Source: Sulfurimonas sp. (GTDB lineage: Bacteria; Campylobacterota; Campylobacteria; Campylobacterales; Sulfurimonadaceae). From it: a DNA stretch of 5,632 bases. Both the position numbers and the translations under genes were made by a program. This document shows, one piece after another, positions 1-4,743 of this stretch (positions within the stretch are counted from its first letter, which is position 1; the number at the start of each line of letters is the position of its first letter). The DNA is taken from NCBI GenBank assembly GCA_002733155.1, contig NVUO01000021.1:27795-33426 (forward strand), in the 5' to 3' direction. The notes beneath the pieces are model-generated. The model did no database searches and was not told where the DNA came from. It was given only the letters and a program-made list of their open reading frames with translations.

Positions 1-297
1 GAAGATATGGCAAATAAAATAGGATTAAAAGTAAAACATATGCCTATGCTTATTGGAAGTTTTGTTGATGAGTCTAGTTCTATTATGTCAAATCTAAAAA
101 CATCAATTGAATCAAAAGATTTTGATAATATAAAGTTATTTTCTCATTCTATAAAAGGAAGTGCAGCTAATCTTAAGTTTGATGCAATTTATGAGATGGC
201 AAAAGAGATGGAATTATCTGCTATAGGTAAAAATGAAACTTTTAATTATCTTGAATATTTTGAAGTTATAAATTCAGCAATTAAAACAATAAAATAA
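1..297 (+). CDS. HPt (histidine phosphotransfer) domain protein, probably 5'-partial
   Basis: The frame encodes a helical domain of about 96 residues typical of HPt modules, which pass phosphoryl groups between a hybrid sensor kinase and a response regulator in the cytoplasm. Numbering from the ATG at position 7, the diagnostic motif is HSIKGSAANL with the phospho-accepting His at residue 47. It is preceded by the usual amphipathic helix ending in a short acidic stretch (KDFDNIK) and followed by the helix EMAKEMELSA. The frame stays open to position 1 (GAA GAT before the ATG), and no ribosome binding site can be judged in six bases. It may therefore be a stand-alone HPt protein starting at 7 or, equally plausibly, the C-terminal domain of a larger hybrid kinase or regulator. 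The HPt assignment is firm; the partner and pathway are unknown. It ends with TAA at 295-297, with no obvious terminator hairpin after it. Confidence 0.8.
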   Translation, partial: EDMANKIGLKVKHMPMLIGSFVDESSSIMSNLKTSIESKDFDNIKLFSHSIKGSAANLKFDAIYEMAKEMELSAIGKNETFNYLEYFEVINSAIKTIK

Positions 298-305
298 TTA
301 ATTTC

Positions 306-334
306 TTTGTAATTTAAACTTTTTTAGATATACT
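306..334 (+). promoter_or_regulatory. Candidate sigma-70 promoter for the SRP RNA
   Basis: TATACT at 329-334 matches the -10 consensus at five of six positions. TTGTAA at 307-312 could act as a -35 box with a 16-base spacer. Transcription would then start around 340, next to the base of the predicted SRP RNA stem. An alternative -10 (TAGATA, 325-330) would put the start a few bases earlier. The location fits an independent ffs promoter, but the AT-rich background makes chance matches common. Confidence 0.4.
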
Positions 335-335
335 T

Positions 336-449
336 CCAGTTCTTCTCTTTAGACCTGTGCAATGGTAGTTCAAGATACTGTGTCAGGGTAGGAATACAGC
401 AGCACACCTTGCTTTATTATGTGCCGCAGGTATCTGGAGAGAAGTGCTT
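336..449 (+). ncRNA. ffs: Signal recognition particle RNA (4.5S-type, ffs)
   Basis: This is the RNA of the bacterial signal recognition particle, which binds Ffh and targets nascent inner-membrane proteins to FtsY and the translocon. The apical domain is recognisable: GTCAGG at 382-387, a short stem GTA (388-390) with TAC (395-397) closed by a GGAA tetraloop at 391-394, then AGCAGCA at 398-404. This is the conserved Ffh-binding symmetric/asymmetric loop arrangement. Below it the arm pairs in steps: CAAG 371-374 with CTTG 408-411, GGTA 364-367 with TGCC 422-425, CCTG 354-357 with CAGG 427-430, and the base CTTCTCT 342-348 with AGAGAAG 438-444. No Alu domain is visible, so it is the short form of about 105-115 nt. 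The ends are approximate, taken from the closing stem. It is clearly GC-richer than its surroundings, as expected for a structural RNA in an AT-rich genome. Confidence 0.9.
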
Positions 450-570
450 CTTATTAACTGATTTCACACACAATATATTAAAACTTTTTAAATAACTAAC
501 ATCTTTTTTATATTTATTTCGAATTATAATAATCTCTTCTTTAGAGACTGGCTTGATTTTAGGTGTTCAT

Positions 571-576
571 TATAAT
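571..576 (+). promoter_or_regulatory. Candidate -10 box for the glycosyltransferase gene
   Basis: A perfect TATAAT lies at 571-576, which would give a leader of about 80 nt before the TTG start at 665. A second perfect TATAAT at 525-530 is an alternative upstream promoter. Neither has a convincing -35 box at 17 bases. That is usual in Campylobacterota, whose primary sigma factor relies mainly on the -10 element. The region is so AT-rich that either box could be fortuitous. Confidence 0.35.
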
Positions 577-590
577 ATTTATTATATTAT

Positions 591-612
591 ACAAACAACA
601 TAATTGGTTTGT
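591..612. repeat. Short inverted repeat ACAAAC-N10-GTTTGT
   Basis: ACAAAC at 591-596 is the exact reverse complement of GTTTGT at 607-612, and an overlapping pair ACAAC (595-599)/GTTGT (611-615) extends the symmetry in another register. It sits just downstream of the candidate -10 box at 571-576. It could be an operator or a leader hairpin, but no known regulator site is recognised. Confidence 0.3.
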
Positions 613-626
613 TGTAGTTTGAATAT

Positions 627-658
627 GCCTTTTTAGATATTTCATGTAAAAAGAAGGC
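627..658 (+). promoter_or_regulatory. Leader hairpin that would sequester the SD of the 665 gene
   Basis: GCCTTTTT (627-634) can pair over 8 bp with AAGAAGGC (651-658), including one U-G pair, around a 16-base loop. The 3' strand is the purine-rich Shine-Dalgarno (AAGAAGG, 651-657), which lies 7 bases before the TTG codon. If formed in the mRNA, the stem would hide the ribosome binding site and lower translation. The pairing is read directly from the sequence; any regulatory use is inferred. Confidence 0.4.
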
Positions 659-664
659 TATATT

Positions 665-2326
665 TTGAATTACAGAAAGTTATTATTTTTTTTTGCTCTC
701 ATAATATTTACAATTGTTATAGTTAGTAAAAACGATACAGTAGACAGTGATTCATTGGGTACATTACTAACATCTCAAAGTATAATTGAGCATAAGACTA
801 TAAAATTAGATAATTATAATCTAACATCTAAACGATATTTTTATCAAATATGTAAAAAGAATGAAAATTATTATTATTATTTCCCACTAGGTTCATCTGT
901 ATCAAGTATTCCTTTTGTATTTATTGCGACAAAAATATTTTCTTTAAATATGAATGATAAAGATGATGATGCAAAAGTTCAAAAAATTATTGCTGGAATT
1001 ATTTCTGCTTTGATATTTTTATTTCTTTTTAAAATAGCAGCTTTTTATTTTAGTAGTAATATTAGTGTATATTTAGCTTTTGTATTTTGGTTATCTACCT
1101 CTTTATCAAGTACATTGGGGACAGGATTATGGTCTCAGAATTTTGCCACACTATATTCTGCAATAGCTATTTACTTAACCCTCTACATCATAAAAGATAA
1201 AAATAAAGAGACATGGTTTATACTAGGTTTAGTTTTATTTTTAGCTTATCTAACTAGACCAACGATGTCACTTTTAAGCATTTTTATAGTTTTATTTTTA
1301 TTCTTTAATCATAAAAGAGCAATTGCTATGAAAACTGCATTAGTTGTTAGTGCCTTATTAGGTGTATTTGTACTGTTTTCTATCTATGAATACAAGCAAT
1401 TATTACCTGATTATTATATGCCTAAAAGGTTAGATAGTAATACTTTTTACTTAGCATTATATGGGAATCTATTTAGTCCATCAAGAGGTTTATTTATATA
1501 CTCACCATTTTTACTTTTATTTTTATTTAACATTGATAAGTTTTATATCATTTTAAAGAAAAATAAAACTTTATTATTCTTTTTAACTTGGATTATACTT
1601 CACCTAATAGTTATATCTAAGTTTCCTCATTGGTGGGCTGGGGCATCATTTGGGCCAAGATTTATGGTTGATGTATTAATCCCAATTTATATATTATTTT
1701 TAATTCTATTATATGAGATTACTAAAGATAAAAATTCTTTAAGATACAAATTAAACCTAATATTTTTAATATCTTCAGTAATTTTATCAGTTTATATAAA
1801 TACTTATCAAGGTTTATTTAATAAATATACTAAAATATGGTCTAGCAATCCAAATATTGATGAATATCCAGAATATTTATTTGACTGGAGATATCCACAG
1901 TTTTTACATGACAAACATAGACAAGAAGAAAGATTAAAAGAATTTCATAATAGAAAAGAACCAACTATTTTTAATTCTAGAAAAATTATTTATGAAAAAG
2001 GTTGGTCTCATCTTGAAAAAAATTATATTTGGTCAATAGGAAATAATTCATTATTGTCAATTAAACTAGAGGAGAAAAATTATAATGGCACATTTATCTT
2101 AGATACTATATCTTTAGGTGAACAAAAGATTAAAATTTACATAAATAATAACTATATATCAACTGAGGTACTATCAATATATAAATCAGAAGTGAAATTT
2201 GACCCAAATATATTAAAACTAAATGCATTAAATACAATAAAATTTGGATATTCAAATCCACACAAGCCTAATAATGGTGATAAAAGAGAATTAGCAATGG
2301 CCTTGAAATCATTTACAATTGAATAA
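665..2326 (+). CDS. Polytopic membrane glycosyltransferase-like protein (GT-C/family 39 type)
   Basis: This 553-residue inner-membrane protein resembles the GT-C enzymes (GT39/ArnT/PMT-like) that move sugars from polyprenyl-phosphate donors on the periplasmic side. After a first membrane helix (about 6-21) comes a loop with acidic residues D24, D27 and D29, the usual place of GT-C catalytic acids. Later conserved-looking loops are YYYYFPLGSS, GNLFSPSRGLFIYSP (267-281) and WWAGASFGPRF (323-333), among roughly ten further hydrophobic segments up to about residue 385. Residues from about 390 are hydrophilic. From GWSHLE at 446 they read like a beta-rich, carbohydrate-binding-like module ending in LAMALKSFTIE. 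The start is TTG: the frame has TAA at 647-649, no other standard start follows before 665, and AAGAAGG lies at good spacing. Acceptor and donor are unknown. A surface polysaccharide or protein glycosylation role is inference. A T9 run at 686-694 falls in codons 8-10. Confidence 0.65.
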   Translation: MNYRKLLFFFALIIFTIVIVSKNDTVDSDSLGTLLTSQSIIEHKTIKLDNYNLTSKRYFYQICKKNENYYYYFPLGSSVSSIPFVFIATKIFSLNMNDKDDDAKVQKIIAGIISALIFLFLFKIAAFYFSSNISVYLAFVFWLSTSLSSTLGTGLWSQNFATLYSAIAIYLTLYIIKDKNKETWFILGLVLFLAYLTRPTMSLLSIFIVLFLFFNHKRAIAMKTALVVSALLGVFVLFSIYEYKQLLPDYYMPKRLDSNTFYLALYGNLFSPSRGLFIYSPFLLLFLFNIDKFYIILKKNKTLLFFLTWIILHLIVISKFPHWWAGASFGPRFMVDVLIPIYILFLILLYEITKDKNSLRYKLNLIFLISSVILSVYINTYQGLFNKYTKIWSSNPNIDEYPEYLFDWRYPQFLHDKHRQEERLKEFHNRKEPTIFNSRKIIYEKGWSHLEKNYIWSIGNNSLLSIKLEEKNYNGTFILDTISLGEQKIKIYINNNYISTEVLSIYKSEVKFDPNILKLNALNTIKFGYSNPHKPNNGDKRELAMALKSFTIE

Positions 2327-2343
2327 AGCAAAATATATGGTTT

Positions 2344-2421
2344 TTAGGAGGGCATTTAAAATTCCGTGTCAGCTACAATCCGTAACAGTCTTACTTGCCA
2401 CTCTTTTATTGTTTTATTTTT
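2344..2421 (+). ncRNA. Possible structured leader, small RNA or terminator-like element
   Basis: GAG plus GGCA (2348-2354) pairs with TGCC, one bulged A, then CTC (2396-2403). This makes a 7-bp stem, extendable by weak pairs, that closes a 41-base loop. Inside are a small hairpin GTAA/TTAC (2382-2385 with 2391-2394) and a possible short one around CAGCT (2370-2374). The segment is clearly GC-richer than its flanks and is followed by a T-rich stretch, so it could end a transcript. The string AAAATTCC...CAGCTAC...TTGCCACT faintly recalls the 3' half of the cobalamin riboswitch core, but the 5' half (GGGAA, GGTG) is not seen. It is called only as a structured element. Confidence 0.3.
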
Positions 2422-2472
2422 CTTAATAACTAAATAATTACAGTATGTGACCTTAAAGTAACATTTTTTGAC

Positions 2473-2501
2473 TATAATATATAATTAAAATCTTACTAAG
2501 G
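2473..2501 (+). promoter_or_regulatory. Promoter -10 box and SD for the gspG operon
   Basis: A perfect TATAAT at 2473-2478, preceded by a T-run (2464-2469), fits a Campylobacterota-style primary promoter. It would start the transcript near 2485, leaving a leader of about 25 bases. No good -35 box is present; TTAAAG at 2453-2458 is the best but poorly spaced. TAAGG at 2497-2501 is the Shine-Dalgarno sequence, 7 bases before the ATG at 2509. It probably drives the whole gspG-to-gspK unit. Confidence 0.55.
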
Positions 2502-2508
2502 TATATAT

Positions 2509-2940
2509 ATGAAAAATACTTCAAGAAAAGCATTCACTCTTATAGAGTTAATGATTGTGATTGTCATTTTAGGTCTATTAGCCGCAATGGTTATGCCAAG
2601 TCTAACTGGTAAGGGCGAGGAAGCTAAAAGAAATTTAGTATGTGTGCAAATGAAAAGTATTTATAATGGTGCCCTTGATATGTTTAAAATAAACAATAGT
2701 GTATACCCATCAACTGAAGAGGGTCTTGAAGCATTAGTTAAAAATCCAGATGTAGAAAAATATCCAAATTATTCAAGTTCTGGATACTTTAAAGATTCAA
2801 AATTACCAAAAGATTCTTGGTATAATCAATTTGTATATATCAATGATGACGGTTCAATTGAAATAATTTCTTTAGGTGCTGATAGAAAAGAGGGTGGCAA
2901 GGATGAGCGTTCTGATATTAAAATGAGTGAGTGTAAATAA
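2509..2940 (+). CDS. gspG: T2SS major pseudopilin GspG
   Basis: GspG is the main subunit of the short periplasmic pseudopilus that drives substrates through the type II secretion pore. The 143 residues match the usual family length. The N-terminus is a class III prepilin signal: a positively charged 8-residue leader ending in Ala8, then FTLIELMIVIVILGLLAA. Cleavage and N-methylation are expected at Phe9, with the conserved Glu at +5 (residue 13). The body has the family signatures YPSTEEGLEAL, the LPKDSWYNQFVY segment and GADRKEGGKDERSDI (123-137). The acidic residues D125 and D136 keep the spacing of the family's calcium-binding loop. Unusual are two cysteines, C45 at the end of the helix and C142 next to the C-terminus. 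The ATG has a good SD sequence and a promoter just upstream, so this is the first gene of the operon. Confidence 0.95.
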   Translation: MKNTSRKAFTLIELMIVIVILGLLAAMVMPSLTGKGEEAKRNLVCVQMKSIYNGALDMFKINNSVYPSTEEGLEALVKNPDVEKYPNYSSSGYFKDSKLPKDSWYNQFVYINDDGSIEIISLGADRKEGGKDERSDIKMSECK

Positions 2941-2943
2941 GTT

Positions 2944-3528
2944 TTGAAACTCTTCTCTTTTCAAAAGAAAAGCTTTAGTGAGAGGTATAAAAGAGCCTTT
3001 TCCTTAATTGAACTTTTAATTGTTATAGTAATTATAGGTGTAATATATACTATGGCTATAGGAAAGTTTCAAAAAATGGGTAAGGGTGATGTTAAAGTTA
3101 CTTTAAAAAATTTAAAAGAATATTTAAGAATAATTCCAGCTAAATATAAAATTGATGAATATGAAACTGTTAGGTTCTTATGTTTAGATAATTGTTCTAG
3201 TTGTGATGTCTTAGTTGATAATAAAAAAGTAACTGATGATAATTTATTTGATGGTTTTTTAGATTCTACACTTAAAATTTATAGATATGACTATGCCTCA
3301 GGTTTAATTGAAGTAAATCAAAAAGTTTATTTTAATACCGAGGATGTAGAAGAAGATGTTTGTTTTTCTTACGAAATAAATAAAAATGGAGTTGGTGATC
3401 AGGTGATACTTGAATATAAAAATAAGATATATGATTATAGTACTTATTTAAAAAATACACAAACTTACTCTAGCACTCAAGATTTTATTGATTTTAAAGA
3501 AAATCTGATTGAAGAAGTTGTAAAATGA
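2944..3528 (+). CDS. Divergent minor T2SS pseudopilin (GspH-like position)
   Basis: The 194-residue protein has a clear class III prepilin signal: an 18-residue basic leader ending in KRA, then FSLIELLIVIVIIGVIY, with Glu at +5 (residue 23). After processing by the prepilin peptidase it would sit in the inner membrane and join the pseudopilus, probably at its tip. The C-terminal 140 residues do not match a specific minor pseudopilin that I recognise. The gene occupies the place of gspH (after gspG) but could be a lineage-specific subunit. It has four cysteines, C80, C84, C87 (C-X3-C-X2-C) and C140, rare in pseudopilins. The start is TTG: the gspG stop at 2938-2940 lies in the same frame, and 2944 is the only standard start before the signal. 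The SD is poor, so translation is probably coupled to gspG across a 3-base gap. The gene overlaps gspF by 4 bases. Confidence 0.8.
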   Translation: MKLFSFQKKSFSERYKRAFSLIELLIVIVIIGVIYTMAIGKFQKMGKGDVKVTLKNLKEYLRIIPAKYKIDEYETVRFLCLDNCSSCDVLVDNKKVTDDNLFDGFLDSTLKIYRYDYASGLIEVNQKVYFNTEDVEEDVCFSYEINKNGVGDQVILEYKNKIYDYSTYLKNTQTYSSTQDFIDFKENLIEEVVK

Positions 3529-4739
3529 TTTACAAATATAAGGGTATTGATGAGTTTGGTTCAAAGGTTAAAGATAAGGTAGAAGCATCCTCATTAGCTG
3601 AAGCAAAAAGTAAATTAAAAGCTAAAAAAGTTATTTATCAAAGTTTATCTGAAGACAGCCCCGCATTTTATGAGAATATAAATTTTAGTACCAAATATAA
3701 AATTTCTGTAAAAGAATTATCATCCTTATCGCGTGAATTATCAATGTATATACGTTCAGGCGTAAGTATAGTATCTGCCCTTAAAATTGTTAAAACTCAT
3801 TACGAAAATAATAAAAAAATGAAACTATTTTTAACTACAGTTAGTACACATTTAGATGAAGGAAAAAATTTTTTTACAGCACTTGATATACAAACTGTAG
3901 TTATTCTGCCAGAGTTTTTTTTACAATCTATAAAGGTAAGTGAGAATGGTGGTATCCTAGATGAAGTATTGCTAGAATTATCAAGATTTTTAAAAGAACA
4001 AGAGAGAATAAATAAAGAGATTAAAGGTGCATTTGCATATCCGGCTTTTATGATAATAGTATCTCTTTTGATGATATCTTTTATGTTAGCTTTTGTAGTA
4101 CCTCAAATAACAGGAATATTTGAAAGTATGGATCAAGAATTACCAGGGCCTACTAAGGTTGTAATAGCCCTAGGTGATTTTTTTAGCAATAATTTTACAA
4201 GTATTTTAGCAATTATTTTTGCTTTTGTGACTACATTTGTAATTATGATGAATAAGAGTAAAACATTTGCTTATTTTATTCATAAAATGATATTAAAACT
4301 TCCACTTTTTGGATCAATTGCCCTTAAAAGTGAACTTGCTAGATTTTCATATATAGCTTCATTACTAGTACGTTCAGGTCTTTCTTTTGTTGAAACAATA
4401 AACCTAAGTTCAAATATTTTAAACAATCTAGTTTTAAAAGAATTATTTAAAGAAGCTGCAAAAGAGGTAGTAGAGGGGAAACTTTTATCAAATGCATTAA
4501 ATTCTTCTAAGATTAAGATTGACCATGCCTTTATTCAGTCTATAGCCTTAGGTGAAGAAACCTCACAGGTTGAAAATGTATTATCAAATATCTCCGAGCT
4601 TTATTTTGAAGAAAATAGAGATAAGATTAGTTTACTTTTAACTTTACTAGAACCAGCTCTTATGTTATTTGTTGGTGGAAGTATAGGTTTTATTGTAGCT
4701 GCAATGTTATTACCAATTTTTTCAATGAGTGTATCTTAG
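3525..4739 (+). CDS. gspF: T2SS inner-membrane platform protein GspF
   Basis: GspF is the polytopic core of the T2SS assembly platform, thought to link the GspE ATPase to pseudopilin insertion. At 404 residues it has the usual length. The N-terminal segment (YKGIDEFGSKVKDKVEA, then an AEAKSKL helix) is the standard GspF N-domain. It is followed by two repeats of the cytoplasmic helical domain. The first begins near LSSLSRELSMYIRSGVS (65-81) and has SENGGILDEVL (139-149). The second begins LARFSYIASLLVRSGLSF and has the matching GEETSQVENVL. Membrane segments lie at about 173-195, 222-242 and 372-400. The ATG overlaps the preceding stop as ATGA, with GAAGAAG (3511-3517) as a moderate SD. The family also covers PilC of type IV pili. 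The neighbouring GspG and GspK-like genes favour T2SS. Confidence 0.93.
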   Translation: MIYKYKGIDEFGSKVKDKVEASSLAEAKSKLKAKKVIYQSLSEDSPAFYENINFSTKYKISVKELSSLSRELSMYIRSGVSIVSALKIVKTHYENNKKMKLFLTTVSTHLDEGKNFFTALDIQTVVILPEFFLQSIKVSENGGILDEVLLELSRFLKEQERINKEIKGAFAYPAFMIIVSLLMISFMLAFVVPQITGIFESMDQELPGPTKVVIALGDFFSNNFTSILAIIFAFVTTFVIMMNKSKTFAYFIHKMILKLPLFGSIALKSELARFSYIASLLVRSGLSFVETINLSSNILNNLVLKELFKEAAKEVVEGKLLSNALNSSKIKIDHAFIQSIALGEETSQVENVLSNISELYFEENRDKISLLLTLLEPALMLFVGGSIGFIVAAMLLPIFSMSVS

Positions 4740-4743
4740 ATTT

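Larger units (their letters stand above)
450..664. other. Intergenic region between ffs and the glycosyltransferase gene
   Basis: No credible gene lies here. The stretch is very AT-rich and holds two TATAAT boxes (525-530 and 571-576), a small 5-bp hairpin (TCTCT 533-537 with AGAGA 543-547), an inverted repeat ACAAAC/GTTTGT (591-596 and 607-612), and a hairpin at 627-658 that includes the Shine-Dalgarno sequence of the next gene. It most likely carries the promoter and leader of the 665 gene. A strong intrinsic terminator for ffs is not evident; the short AGAAG/CTTCT repeat at 440-451 has only a two-base loop in full form and no U-tract. Confidence 0.6.
2327..2508. other. Intergenic region between the glycosyltransferase gene and the gsp operon
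   Basis: The 182 bases contain no convincing gene. The first part holds a GC-richer, foldable island (2344-2407) followed by a T-rich run (2403-2421). The second part is AT-rich and carries the gspG promoter and ribosome binding site. A 23-codon GTG frame at 2366-2437 exists but lacks a properly placed ribosome binding site. Confidence 0.6.

Noticed and set aside
440..452. AGAAG-TG-CTTCT inverted repeat as an intrinsic terminator of ffs
   Set aside because: The loop is only two to four bases, the stem is weak, and no U-tract follows; the AGAAG strand is better explained as the 3' side of the SRP RNA closing stem.
417..569. Minus-strand stop-free stretch of about 49 codons reading like a lysine-rich helix (KPVSKEEI...)
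   Set aside because: It has no ATG in frame (the ATG at 568-570 is in another frame and stops after three codons), no SD, and its 3' part overlaps the SRP RNA.
868..880. TTA/TAT trinucleotide run encoding YYYY as a phase-variable repeat
   Set aside because: Length changes in a triplet repeat would not shift the frame, and the run is short enough to be ordinary in this AT-rich gene.
2344..2407. Fragment of tmRNA, RNase P RNA or 6S RNA
   Set aside because: None of their conserved strings (for example the tmRNA 5' end or the RNase P GAAAGTCCGG core) is present, and the segment is too short for 6S RNA.
2366..2437. Small GTG-started frame of 23 codons with a hydrophobic tail, reminiscent of a type I toxin peptide
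   Set aside because: The purine-rich AGGAGG (2346-2351) is about 15 bases upstream of the GTG, too far for normal initiation, and no antisense RNA promoter or known toxin sequence is recognised.
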